A stretch of 64,000 nt of DNA from Dactylellina haptotyla (GCA_031310005.1 CM062384.1:2790001-2854000); one strand, 5' to 3'; shown: positions 24,184 through 36,338, counted from the first letter of the stretch. Made by a program: numbers and translations. Notes: generated from the letters alone by a model not told the origin.

Positions 24184-24816
24184 TCACTGCAAAAGCGCAG
24201 CACCAGCACTTTTGATGCTCTCGCCCAGATCAAATTGATCTTTGCTTCCGACCATCTCCTCCAACATTGTCCCTTCCTGGCATAAAAGTGCCACCATTGA
24301 ACATCTTTCGACACCCTCGGTATAAATCTTCGCCATGGTGTTCAGCTCCTGGGCTTTCAGCCAATCTCCAATTTCCTGATCAAATAAAAGTTGCATCCCG
24401 GATCGCTGGGCCTTAGCCATCGTGATCCTTGGATCAAACTCGGTTTCCGTCATGATAACCTCGTCTATTTCCGCGTCTGCGCGCTCATAACCCTTTGGCG
24501 GGCTTGAAGGCAACCGATCGCCCATTCCCATCTGAGCAACGCGTGAAGTATAGTAGTGCATGAATGTCGCGGCGCGACTCATTCCTAGCCTAACGCCGAC
24601 GAGTATCGCACAAGTTCGGGCAGCAAAATCATAGAGGAAGAAAAGTGCCTTTTCGAGGGGGTCAACGGGCGAATCTTTGTTGGGAAGGGTGCCACGATAT
24701 TTCTCATGGGCTTTGATAGCGTCCAGGACTGTCTTGAGAAGTGGTAGCAAATGGCTGACTCTCTCGATGTCTGGGGTCTGAGCTGGGGATCCGGATCCAG
24801 CTGTGCGAGGCGGCAT
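24184..24816 (-). CDS. Hypothetical protein
   Basis: A single-exon open frame of about 210 residues from the ATG at 24816 (MPPRTAGSGSP). An upstream in-frame ATG at 24879 would add 21 residues. The middle is helical and hydrophobic (ALFFLYDFAARTCAILVGVR), followed by charged helices and a repeated acidic/amide pattern. No domain is recognised. The composition and length argue for a real gene, but no motif supports a function. Confidence 0.5.
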   Translation of the reverse strand: MPPRTAGSGSPAQTPDIERVSHLLPLLKTVLDAIKAHEKYRGTLPNKDSPVDPLEKALFFLYDFAARTCAILVGVRLGMSRAATFMHYYTSRVAQMGMGDRLPSSPPKGYERADAEIDEVIMTETEFDPRITMAKAQRSGMQLLFDQEIGDWLKAQELNTMAKIYTEGVERCSMVALLCQEGTMLEEMVGSKDQFDLGESIKSAGAALLQ

Positions 24817-26658
24817 TTTGACGGCGGGATACTCAGGTTGTAAATTGTATAATGCTATACGCGAAAAGTTCTTAGTCACGCTTTGCGCAGCTTGTATGAA
24901 GAATGATGTTTAGTTACGGAATATGACACGGAGCTAGCATTTTAGTTCAATTGTGATGTGAAACTTTCTGGCCGATAATCGACGCGTTTTTTCATGTCAC
25001 AGATAGGTGAAGAGTGTTCTCTTCTCTCATTTATTCATCACCGCTTTGACCTCAAAGCCCCACACTTAATCCAAGTATCAATTGTGCTGAGGCTACGGCA
25101 GTATCAGGATATCCAGTTTCTTAATGTTCTAAATCAACTATTTCCACCCAAATTTGAATACGAGCAGTATACTGTGCTGCATGAAAAATATATCTTCTAT
25201 AGAATCTTTATACAAGATCTTTATATATTAATTTGCATTAAGGTGTCGACTAGCCATTATGATACTATTTCGTATGCAGAGGTGCAGAGGTTGGTTGCAA
25301 TTACTTGCGGGTGTTACGAGATATCAGCTATTTTCTCGCACAAAAAGTGGTCCGTCAAAACCGCCGTAAGAGGTAGTTTGTCGAAGAGTGGACCCACCTT
25401 ACAAAGCTCGGTTTCGGCTCTTCCTTCGCAAACTGAAAAAGCTAGCAATTTCTTCTTGGTCGACTCCTAAGCTCGCAAACAGGAAAAATATCACTGGCTC
25501 AGATCAGCGAACTAGTCCAGATCGATACGTCCGGTTTGCGGCGAAAACCGAGATACGACGCCCCATTTGAATTCTGTTACTCGATGAAAACTACCACAGG
25601 CCTGGATGTGTTGGTCCATTCCCCAGAAAAACTCTCTTTCCACCTCAGTCCGTCTCTTTTTCACGCGAACAAGGCCGGGTCAGTCCATGCAGTCAAACCT
25701 TGCTCGTGTGAAACTGTCTAGAATGTTCGTACCTGAGCCTTGCCGCTAGGTTGGAATCTTAGTAACACTTCTTGCGCCTGCGTGATTCAGCCGGGGCCAG
25801 CCTGTTACATAGCTGCACAGCATGTGAGTACGAGGTATACTCAAGCGAGAAGGGGAAAAAATGGTTGAAAAAGTTTACATTGGAGCTCCCTTGGTTTAGG
25901 GCGAGTGACTACGTACCACCAGCTGCTAAATTTTTCAACGGCTAGAGTAGGTATTACTCGATCATTACTCGATTGTAACCCCGTTCGAGGTATCGTGAAG
26001 GCCAGGAAGGTCTTTATATAGGCTAATAATTATCGCAGCGCGACGGTGATAAAAAATTAGTGTCTTGTACAACGGTATTCGAAGATTTCCGCATTTCCGC
26101 GGTTCGGGTAGTCGGATCTTTTGATAAACATATGCACATGTGGTTTGAAGCTATTCGACGTGCACGATAACCGACGGTCATGCTTCCTAGAGCTTCCGCG
26201 CGTGCGAGCTTGACGTGGTAATTGCACTAATTGCACCTCAATACAGCAGTCTCATATAGGGTAAGCTGTACGTACGAGAATATTTTTGAGCTGCTCTCGC
26301 CGCCTAGATATAGCTATCAATTAGCAAAGCTTTGGAGGTAGCTGCATGAAACGCGCATTTGTGGATATGTGGTCGCTGCATGGTTGCGTCAATTCTTGCC
26401 CTGGGGTAGGTCCGCGGAGATACAGCTGTCCCAAATTCTACAAAATATACTAGTATCGGTGCTTAAGGTTTTGCGCATAAGCTTGTACGACGATATTATA
26501 TATATGCTAGTTGTAGCACATGGTAGAATCATACGCTGATATCTGATGCCGATGAGATGGTTAGATAGTGGATATCCTATTGGAAAATAGAATAGTCCAT
26601 CTCGTGATACAGATTGAAGTATATGCGAACATCTAAGTACAATCCATAGACATACACA
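24817..26658. other. Intergenic, 1.8 kb
   Basis: No gene is supported. A plus-strand open frame (24994-25470) has a composition unlike its neighbours and no recognisable domain. Confidence 0.4.
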
Positions 26659-28453
26659 TCACATATCAATCAGAACCTCCACCAAATCCTCTGGATTCGC
26701 CCTCGCAACTCTCTTCTCCGAAATGACAAACTCCGCTGGAAACCATTCTTCCAGGTCGCCATCTTTCCAGCCCCTCACATCATCCTCCCCCTTCACAGCT
26801 CTCACCCTTGCCTCCTTCACACCAGGGGAATTGTTATTTTTCTTCACATCCTCCCCCATTACCATTCTCGCCAGCGCCGTCGCCGATCCCCAGCAATTCA
26901 CCATTCCCTCGCCGCTGAACCCAACGGCGCACCACTCTCCCGTCATCACCTCCCCGTTCTGCTGAACCTTCGGTTGACCGCGCTTTGTAACACTGGCTGG
27001 AATCTTACCCACCCACGGTAAAACATCCGAACTGAAGCCCAGCACGCCAGTCCACATGTTTTTTACTTTAACTCCATCCCAAGTGCGCACCCCGCCTTCG
27101 TCAGTTCCAGACCCGAACACGAAGGGTAGTAATCCAGACAGATGGCTCGCGGCGAGGTAATTCAGCGAAGTATCATCCGATGAACCCAATACATCCAGCC
27201 CATTATTCCCAGTACTCGCCCAGCCGCCGCCAAACATCATCTCCCCAGCGCAGAGAGTCGCCGTCCCATCTGGATTTGTGATTGATGTCGTCGGACGCTA
27301 TAATAGTAGTATCTCGTATTAGCTCCGCACCATCCTGATGACCATACAAACATGTCTCCGTAACCGCAAACCGTAAGAACAACTGGTAGATATACACCGT
27401 ACCTGCGTAAGATAATCAAACCCAGCTTTATGTATAAACGACCACGAATACTTTTCGCCCATAGCCGGTACCCCCTCCGGCGCTTCCTGCGCGGACATCT
27501 GTGCTTGGAACGGGAATACCTTGCCCCTCATACCGGGCACGAGATGGGATACCCACGCGTTCGTCGTATGAATCACCGTCGGTGCAAAGATCTTCCCTCT
27601 CGGCGTGATGACGGAATATGTCCCTGCTGCTGCATCGAAGGAGATACTCTCCACTGGCGTGTAGGATTCTACGTGCAAATTATCGTGCTGTTTGAGCAGT
27701 CGTTCGAGGATTGATGCGCACAGTCTGTACGGCCATATTGCGCCTGCAGGACCGGTTATCGCGCCGAGTGCCTTGGGAAGATGTAGGTCCTATTATTCGC
27801 AAATATGTGAGCATACATGTATGGTGAAGCTAGGTGTACGCTGGGAATACGTACCGTCCGAGCGGTATCTCGATCCATAACAGCCCATTCCCTCGCCATC
27901 TCGGGCACATCCCTCCGCCATTCTTCAAACTTGCCAATCGCGTGCTCCATCGTCTCTTCGTCGAAGAAGATATCCGTGCCTAGAACTTCGCGTATCTCGC
28001 TGGCTGAGATACATGCCTCGCCTTCCTCTCTTGCCACGGCTTTGAGTTCTTCCAAATGACGTAACCGGAATCGTACGATCCTTGCGGCGGCTTCGTTGCC
28101 GTATTTTCTCTTGAGACGGGGGTATTCTTCATATGGACCTTCTTTGATATGTCCACCGTTACGGCCCGTGGCGCCGGTGCAGATACCGCGCGCCTCGAGG
28201 AGGACACATTTTAGCGACGGGTTGAGGCGGTAGAGTTCACGGAGAACGGCGGTGGAGGTGATTCCGGAGCCGATGAGGATGATGTCTGCGGTGATAGGGA
28301 GGGTGGGGGATTGGATGTTTTTGAGGAGCGGGGATTCGGGGAGGAGCCAGAAGGCGGTAGTGGGGTTCGGGAGGGGCAGGCCGGGGGAGCGGTGGATGCG
28401 GGCGACGGTGGTGTCGAGGACTGATTTGTAGAAGGACGTTAGACGGACGACAT
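26659..28453 (-). CDS. FAD-dependent oxidoreductase (DAO family)
   Basis: A D-amino-acid-oxidase/sarcosine-oxidase-type flavoenzyme, oxidising an amine or amino acid with release of imine and peroxide. Exons: about 28451-27855, 27789-27403 and 27297-26659, with introns of 65 and 105 nt; the three exons encode about 540 residues. The FAD-binding motif is ADIILIGSGITSTAVLREL near residue 50, followed by the strand LLEARGICTGATGRNGGH that this fungal family shares. The C-terminal part (NMWTGVLGFSSDVLPWVG, then AVGFSGEGMVNCWGSA) closes the FAD site. The start is odd: the only nearby ATG (28453) is followed by a stop in its own frame, and removing two bases would bring it into frame with the rest. 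Substrate unknown; it lies head-to-tail with a dioxygenase gene. Confidence 0.85.
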
Positions 28454-29343
28454 GTGATATTAAAGAGGAAATGGATATAATAATTAATCAACAGAACGTG
28501 ATTCTATAAATGGGATATGTGAGGGAGAGGGTATATTCGGTAGCGAATAAAATTGGGTAGAAGTACAAAGAGAAGGGATCACGTATCTGTTCGAGGATTA
28601 TGGCAATCGCAGCTCGCAGCGTGCGCAGGCTGGATAATATCACGCCCATTGCGGCTGTATCAACTTGTTTATAACCGTACTCTGGAGTATCGACGTATCA
28701 AGAATGCGCCGGGCTGGTTAAATCACAGTGACCGGGGTTCAAGATATATATGTGGATAGCGCTACGAGTTACGAATGAAATGTCGGATTTGAAGAACCAA
28801 TTCGTCTTGGCGGGAGATCAAGCTTAGATAGCTGTTAGAGAGTAAAGAAAGTATCACGAGAACGGAAACTAAAGCTCGAGAGCTAGTCTAAGGACATGCG
28901 GTGCTTCAGGCGATTGGAGAGTTGACGTCGGAGTTTGCCGGGGCTATCGAATAGCGGTGTCGTACTCAACTGGCGCCACTTCGGAATGCATGAATACTTA
29001 CTTAATTCCCAAATTATATTCATCACGCGACCGGTACCCTAACTTCAAGGTGATTTCAAGCTTCTAGCATTGCCTGGCTCGATCGATTCGGCCGACGGAG
29101 ATTTAGCACGGATCCAGTTAGCCCCGCGTGCGATCCACGGAATGCGCGGGGTTCGGATCCCTATCAGTATGCATATCTACGACACTCCACGACGACAATC
29201 GATGCAATCGGCATTTATCCAACATGAAGGGTGTAAAATTCGCATATTATGATACAAAATAAATTATCCCGCTAACCCAGAGATCCTACAAACATCACTT
29301 CCAACCCCCTGGACGTACACAACACCCCCGCTTCGATCGCGGT
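28454..29343. other. Intergenic, 0.9 kb
   Basis: Promoter side of the FAD enzyme and 3' flank of the dioxygenase. No gene is seen. Confidence 0.4.
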
Positions 29344-30732
29344 CTAGTCGTTGTAGTTACTAACACCGGAGCCGTCTTTATTCGTCGGCTCGCGTCCCAG
29401 CAAGCGATCTAGCTCCGCGTCTTGCGAGGTACTATTCGGATCTAGATATGGCTTCTCCGCTGTAGCTGCGACTCTGACTGCATGTCGGCGGTGCGGCGCG
29501 AACCCGTAGGACGGTGTGTGGTTCTACCCGGCCATTGGCATCAGCATTTATTCATCCATTCCGAATTTCGATGATAAAACGTCCACACCGCAATTGGAGT
29601 TGAAGAAAGAAGAAGAAGGAATACTCACAGTAATACGATTATCCCAAATAGCCACACTCCCCTTCTCCCACGTAAACCTCGCCTGCGTCTCAGGACTCGA
29701 CGTGATCAGTTCCGTCAGATAGTTATAGATATACTCATACTCCAATTTGGGTATCCCGACGAACCCCTTCACGAATCCAGGGTTGAAGAAGACTGATTTC
29801 CACCCGGTCACGGGATTCGTGCGGATCAATGGGTGTTCTGTGATCACCGGTTCCCTACGCACTGGACGCCCTGCGTTTCGTGACCCCGTCGCCTGTTCTT
29901 CAGCCGAGTGTAAAGCCGTGATACTTTCGAGGTACTTTTGCATATGCGGAGAGAGAAGGTCGTAGACGGCGTATTGGGAGGACCAGATTGTGTCTCCGCC
30001 GCCGCCGCGGGGAGGGCCCGTGAGCAGGGTGAGGGATGTGTATGAGGGTGGTTGGATCTCGTATGTGACATCCGAGTGCCAAAGATACGATCTATATGTA
30101 TCATTAGTATTAGTATGGGATATCTCTTTCCAGGGAAGATATGGTTAGGCTACATACGGTGTGAATAAGGCGGTCTGGTTCTTGCTGTTTTTGGTGGTAT
30201 GCACGACGTGCACTTCATCCCGGCCGTTTTTGGGCATCATCGTCGTAGCGTGCTTGTGCAGTTTACCCCAGTACCGCCCTAGTTCCAATTGGGTATCGAT
30301 ATCGAACCCTTCCTGTTCGCGGAAGAAGACGACACCACGGTGCGCCAGCAACCTGGCGAGATCGTTCTTCTGATCATCCGTCAGATCTTTCAATTGGACG
30401 CCGCGGATTTCAGTTCCGATTTTGGGTGTGTAGTCGAACACCTCGGTGGCACCAGCGAGGAGACGGCTGTATGTTGGATCTCCTAAGATACCTTTATCTT
30501 CGTAGGGGACTTTGGTGAGAGGATCCCATTTGACGTCTGGAAAAGCCGGGGTGAACTCGTCCCATTCGTAGTTTTCGTCCGAGGCCGAGTTGAAGTAGTT
30601 TGATATACCCGGGATGAAGGTCTGCTTGGCCTTCTCTTCGAGACTGATGTTCTTGAGGGATTCGGTGACCCCGGATGCCGTCTGTACAGCAGCGGCAGTG
30701 GCCTCCTCTGCTTTGAGGGCGGATGGTGCCAT
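29344..30732 (-). CDS. TauD/TfdA-family alpha-ketoglutarate dioxygenase
   Basis: An Fe(II)/2-oxoglutarate-dependent dioxygenase of the taurine/sulfonate-dioxygenase type. Exons: 30732-30158, 30091-29629 and 29523-29344, with introns of 66 and 105 nt; phases close to about 405 residues. The facial triad reads HSD (H197, D199 in YLWHSDVTYE) and a distal histidine in NRIT-NH (H348), with the 2-oxoglutarate-binding arginine in RRHAVRV (R359 or R363). An N-terminal charged extension precedes FDYTPKIGTEIRGVQL, the family start. The PYL-D-P segment at the end is also typical. Relatives release sulfite from sulfonates or sulfate esters; the exact substrate is open. It lies beside the FAD enzyme on the same strand, so both may serve nitrogen/sulfur scavenging (inference). 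Confidence 0.9.
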
Positions 30733-31906
30733 AGCCTTCTTTGTTTATTTACCAATATCGAATATTCACAGCAATAATTTAGGTTAAACGTGCGAATTTA
30801 CAGAGCAGAAAACGGATGTGGGAATTCGAGCATGAGAGCAAGAGAGGAAGAAGAGGACTGGAGGGCCGGCGGGGTGACATCGGTATATATCCTACACCTG
30901 GAATCGACACGATACCGCCCAACCTCGCCGTGCTTCCTCCTCCCCTTCTTCTTCTTCTCGTCCTCCTTCTTGTGCTCCGATTGTATCAGCTCACCCTTGC
31001 TATCAGCAGCTGCAGCAGCTAGCTTGAGCTTATCCGGCAAAGTTAAAGTTGTAATAGCGGCAGTCATCGAAAATCCTCTTTACCCGTGTGGTGCTAGCTA
31101 GCTAGCAGATCGTGCGTGATCCAATGGTAACGTTACCAAGCAAGTATACGGGGAAAATAAATATCCCTCGTTCGGAAACTCTGAACCTGACCTGGTGTGT
31201 GATGTGACGGCGGGGGTGGGCACGAATATATCCATTTTCGTCGCACATGTTGGCGCTATCTTTCGCACGTTAAAATGCTAGTTTATGGCGTGCGATTTCG
31301 CCATCCGCAGGGTCGGTGGCCTAAACTCGCTCTCTTTTATCATAGTGATACTAATCATGACGAGAGAAAAAGGCGCCGGTTGAGCCGGGTAAGCTTTTGA
31401 AGCTGATTTTTAATCACTTCAATCGCAACATCTGGTGCGCAACTAAGCTAGGGAGCTTCTCCGTCGACTTCTCTTTCACCAGCTCGGATGGTATATTAAT
31501 CCACACTAATCGGGCGGTATCTCTTGTGTTTAGCTTGCAGTATGCAGCTGTGAGTTGTCGCGCCGCAAACAAACGAACAAACGTCGGCTGGCGGGTCTAG
31601 AACATGTCCCCCGTTCGGCTAACATTCAAATGGACCCCAGTCGGTCGGCGCGCTGTAAGCATTTCTTAGCTGCATATCGATACTCCATCGGTCAGATATT
31701 TCTGTTAGCACGTGAAAACACTACCGATACAAAGCTGATTTATTGCATCAATTGCATTGATTGTGTGCTTCTTCTAGTTGTTGGTTTGGTAATTCATGAT
31801 TATTAATTTCGTCTATATTACAGTCCCAGCTGGCTATCAAAATACAATTTTAGGGTATATAATAAACTTTAAGCAAAGAAATAAAGAGAAATGGAAGGAT
31901 AAAAAT
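30733..31906. other. Intergenic, 1.2 kb
   Basis: Promoter region of the dioxygenase and 3' flank of the chitosanase. No gene is seen; the 30.9 kb segment is pyrimidine-rich (TTC repeats). Confidence 0.4.
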
Positions 31907-32854
31907 TTAAGGAGCACACTTGCCGCTCTTGCAAACAAGCTGCCCGTCACAGTCATTCTCCGTCTTACAAGTCGCACCAAGACAGTGTCCGATCCACTCA
32001 CACGCCGGTGCAGGAGTGGGTGTAGGGCAAACGGTCGTCGTCGTCGTCTTGACCACCGGTATCGTGCTTCCAAACTTCTTCTTCAAAACGCTGTCACCGA
32101 ACGCCTTCAAGCTGTCCTGGAATTCCTTCGGGGTCTTCGCCTTCCAGTTTGCGTTCGATGGTCCGACGACAGCATCTTTGCCCTTGAAGGCGAGATATAG
32201 AACATCGTGGGCGGTATGGCCGTTATTGCCGTTCAACCCTTCCTTAGGGAAACACAGCTGCGCGAGCGAGATTGATGCTTCGCCGGTGTAATCGTCGCCG
32301 TCGCAGCCGTTGGTATCTCCCCAAACAGAATAGAAGAGTTGACCGCCGCAGACCACGGCGACAAGAGCGAGAGGCTCGAGGGTCCCGGTCATGCTCACAT
32401 GGCAGGTTCCGAGTACCGACTGTATACCCCATGCACATTAGCATATCTGTTGTGCATCTAACTTTCCTATAGGGCTTTCAATGATGGTGGTACTTACAAA
32501 CTGGTGGATGCTGGCATCCAATGTCTTAATCCCGTAACTCTTCTTCAAGATGTCATCGAAGGAGGTCTGCGCCTGGAAATCGCCGCTCAGGCCGCCGCAG
32601 TTATGCGCGCCATCACAGTCGATGTCCATGTCGCCGAGCGAGTTCTTGCCGGATAGGTACACCGCGTTCGCTGTGTCTGTGCAGAAACCCCAGCCTTTAT
32701 GGCCTTGACCGTCATCCAAGTTGTGGTTGTTTTTGAGCCAGGCCTTGCAGCCACCGGCCTTAACACCATCATAGAACGTCTTGAGGTTCGATGGAAGCGA
32801 CCAGGCTGACGCCGAGGTAGCGAGAAGAAGCGCGACAATTGTTGATTGAAGCAT
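31907..32854 (-). CDS. Secreted GH75 chitosanase
   Basis: An endo-chitosanase of glycoside hydrolase family 75, cutting chitosan outside the cell. Exons: 32854-32498 and 32419-31907, with a 78-nt intron; phases close to about 289 residues. Residues 1-17 form a signal peptide ending in SASA. The family signature DMDIDCDGAHNCGG (about residues 74-88) and the downstream VWGDTNGCDGDDYTGEASISL carry the conserved acidic residues of GH75. A TTTTT linker then leads to a cysteine-rich C-terminal module of about 35 residues (CEWIGHCLGATC..., C-x-x-G-D repeats), probably a small carbohydrate-binding or knot module. Role: cell-wall remodelling or attack on other fungi's chitosan. Confidence 0.92.
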
Positions 32855-34054
32855 TGTGAGTGTAGTGGTATGCAGTCTATGATGAACCGGTGGTAGGAAA
32901 AAGAGACGCCGGCTGTAGTGTCTAGATAGATATATATATACCGATTGAATGCAGCGATCACAGTTTCTTGTCCGTTCCTGGCGATGAAAATAGAAAAAAA
33001 GGAGAGGTCGGCGCTGAGGTTATTTATCTTTGTTTTCGACTTCGCGCGAATTCAACCGTATACCTTCAACTGAGCCGTCTTACTCTCGAGAAAAGCTTAA
33101 GATCCCGTCGAAACGAACTTGGCACACCGCGATGAACGTCGAAACCCGGTCTAGCAGAGTAGAAAAATCCTCAAGCAAGATGCTGCACCTTCCGCTGCGG
33201 ATAAGAGTTTTTGCAAGTCCGAATGGCTAAATTTAAGGTTACCGCATCTTCTGCGACACCCTAATGCAGAGTCATCACTGGGAAAAATCGAAAAACCAAA
33301 CCAAAACATTGTGGGCACCCAGAACCGTGCAGATGCGAGCATGGTTCTGCGGCTGACCCCCCTGCCGGTCGCAAGCTTTCCAAGCCTTTTCGACGGTGCG
33401 GGCTCCAGCGTTGGTTCTAAAAATGGAGTTTGTCGGCCAATCTGAACGCACAAACGGCTGGCCGTTACACAGAACCGGTCTAGAATGATTATTTAAGACG
33501 GTCGATGAGGAGCTCGCGAGAAGACGGGTCAAAACATGTTTAATACAGAAGTTTAAGCTCACCACTGTGGGGACCTTACAGCTTGGAGAGGGGAAACACG
33601 GGAATTTGCATGTTTGCTGGACTTAGTAACTTTTTTTGCATCGCCTGCGCGACCGTGGCTGCTTACCTACCACACTGCCCTTTTTCTCCTTGGCACCAGA
33701 AGTTGATTAATCGCGAATGAATTGGGCTTCGGAAGGGCAGGTGTTGCCGCTTGAGATTCCTTTGAGGAAGGAAAATAGGTTGCACAATATCCGGACGGGA
33801 AGGAGGATAGCCAACCGGAGGACTGGGGTCTTGTTGGGAGGACGCCTTCGCGGTTCAGGTCAGATCCCGCAATCCCATGCACTGGGTTCCGATGGCGCAG
33901 ACCTGGATAATAATTGGATATAGAAATGAAGCTAGGTTTACATACATGGACTTGATAAAATGTGTTTTCCAATTTGCTATATATATCTACAAATGTTGTG
34001 GGAACCAGGAACAGCTATTAGGTCCCTGTAAATGCCTGATTCTCGTTTTAACTT
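32855..34054. other. Intergenic, 1.2 kb
   Basis: Promoter of the chitosanase, then sequence without a supported gene. Confidence 0.4.
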
Positions 34055-34150
34055 TCATTTGGTTGGGGTATCCATTTGCGCCCCAGCTTTTGCGAGTTTA
34101 TCCGCGACGCCATTGTATTCCCGAATAGCGGTCTTGTAATAAAACAGCAC
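34055..34150 (-). pseudogene. RNase H C-terminal remnant
   Basis: On the minus strand this reads as VLFYYKTAIREYNGVADKLA, followed by KAGAQMD and a stop. It matches the end of the intact RNase H gene at 40801-41508 (FWYIPRKYNKIADKLAKSGA then EMDN). The catalytic aspartate of ADK is kept. Nothing upstream continues the domain, so only the tail survives. Confidence 0.65.
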
Positions 34151-36245
34151 CTACACAGCCAACTTCAGCGGTAACACATGACCCTCCCATCAAAGGTGCT
34201 TCCTGTTGATTGGGTTACCTACTATAGCACTATCTGATCCAAGACATCTGGGTCTTAGCTAGAGATTATGTACGTAAAGAGGAATATCGAAGATAGCTCC
34301 TCGAGAGTGTATAACGACAATAGAGTAGGTAAAATATCGATACTAAATGGTAATTGAGTTGACCGATTTATCTCGTAAACCATATGCGTATGCCGTCCTT
34401 GTCCCGAAAAAACGGGGCCTGTTTACAGACCTGCTTTATGGGACCAGTACGACACCTGGCCTTGCGAGACAATTGACCGATGAAGATAAAAAATGTTTCA
34501 TTAGTCCTAACGATAGTCTATATACATGACAGTTGTTAGTGCGGACATGCCAGCGAGCAAGTATACATGTGCTGTGCCGCAGTGCAATGCGAGGTGCTTA
34601 CCAACGTTGTCAAACATACTGTGGCTTATTAATATCAGAGAATTCAAGAGTAAGAATTCGGTTTTCGCCTACCAATTTTAGCCAGTTTCTTTGAAGGCTA
34701 TTGCTTTCCTTTAGATATTAGTCTAACCTAGACTTTCTGAACTTGTCTCTAAATCGTTTAGCCAGTTGTCTTATTAGTAGATTTTTGGTAACATGATTGC
34801 ACAGCGACAGGCAAATTTGGTAGTCACTGTGTGAGTCTTGTCAAATCATTTCATATTCATAAACAAGCCTGTTTTTCTTACCACGAAAGGTCGGCGTGGT
34901 CTGCAGTATCCCTTCATAAGAAATATCCAAGCTTCTTGTTATTTGGTTGTTCTGGTGAGGAACGGGTAACAAAAAGAAGTTTGTTTAACAAGAAATTGAA
35001 CATAAGAAACGATTCCCACCTTTAATTATAGAGAAAAAATTTTGCGGATCCGGGAGTCCTATGATAGCTGACCATAGCCGCCATCTGCTCATGAGAGTGG
35101 AATCCTGATATCATCCTTTTGAACCTACAATAACGTCTTTAATAGCTTTCGGTATAGCGCAACGAAGAGATAGATGCAGCAGAATTCGAAATGAAATTCT
35201 TCTCTAGTAACAAATTTTAGCGTTTACAAGTGTCCTTTGAAGACCGCTGTACTTTTCTCAATGTGCTGCCACTAATCCCGCCAACGATGTGTGAATCATT
35301 CTAATGATAAAATCTGCACTATTGATACTAGGATTGAATTATTGAAATTCTTATGTTATATATTTCATTTGATTGATATAATTGAATATATGGGCCTTAC
35401 CACGAACACACTCAATCAAACCCTGCTGATATATATATCAAACCAAAATATTTTAATTTTTATAGCAGTCATTGATTAACCGGTTGTTTGATGTGTAGTC
35501 TTGATTGCTGAATTACGAGATATTTTGTTGTATTTTACTTCACGAACTTTAGAGAGTTTGGTTAATTAAGATTAAGCCAATTTTCATGTCGATTAGCAGA
35601 GTTTACTTGAGTTACACAAACTTATTAGCTTATATCGAACTGCTGATTAGTAGTGTTATTTAATCTAGGCTACAGAGCTATCGATGCGCTCAGTGAAACA
35701 ACATATTACAACTCCAGAGATGTCACATTTCAATCATGTTGAAGTAGATGGCCGTCGACAGCTTATTCTATGACAACATTATGGGATTCTAATGATAGTG
35801 GTCACACTCAGCGCCGACGGCAGAATGCTAAATGATATTATTCATCAAATTATCAAGTCTAAAAAGTAAATTTCAATTCATTTACTGGTCATGGAAACGA
35901 GACCTATACCTGTTAAAGAGGTCACTATTTCCATAGCTTTTATTTCGATGTTACCATCCCAGGCCTCGGATGGTAATGAAGGCAAAGAAGCGGAACTTTA
36001 CGAGATTCAAGTGACCCATAAGGCCTGGTGCGACGAGCGAACCACATGAAGTCGGGCGAAAAAAATCATCGATAGGTTTGTAAAAACACCTTAGCAGAAA
36101 ACCCTAGTAGAAAAGCCCTAGTAGAAAAACCATTGTAGAAGAACCCTTATAGAAAAACGCAAGAAAAGACACCCAATAAAAAAACCCCAATGTTGACACC
36201 CCGATGTTGACAACTCAGCAAAGACAAGAAGGCCAAAGATATCCA
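34151..36245. other. AT-rich intergenic, 2.1 kb
   Basis: No supported gene. Composition is AT-rich with no clear frame. Near its end lies a 14-bp tandem repeat array (36094-36163). Confidence 0.45.
36094..36163. repeat. 14-bp imperfect tandem repeat
   Basis: Five imperfect units of about 14 bp with the consensus TAGAAAAACCCTAG. Divergence increases to the right, where units shorten into AAAA-CCCAAT variants. Function unknown. Confidence 0.75.
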
Positions 36246-36338
36246 TTTTGCTGGTCGGACTTGAACCGACATATTCATATGCATTCAGAACCAGCAAAAG
36301 TTCTTCATACGCGCCTTACCAAATTAGGCCACAGCAAA
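36246..36338 (-). tRNA. tRNA-like gene or tRNA pseudogene, intron-like insert
   Basis: On the minus strand a cloverleaf can be drawn by hand: a perfect 7-bp acceptor stem (TTTGCTG/CAGCAAA), TG, a D-arm (GCCT...AGGC, with G18G19), an anticodon stem (CGTAT/ATATG with one G-U pair), AATAT variable loop and a perfect T-arm (GTCGG/CCGAC around TTCAAGT). The anticodon loop carries about 19 extra bases, as an intron would. The base before the presumed anticodon is A, not the expected U33, so the isotype cannot be read and it may be a pseudogene. It begins the base after the stop codon of the upstream mini-gene (36339). Confidence 0.55.

Noticed and set aside
24994-25470. Plus-strand open frame of 158 codons
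   Set aside because: Composition is unlike neighbouring genes and no motif or splice pattern supports it.
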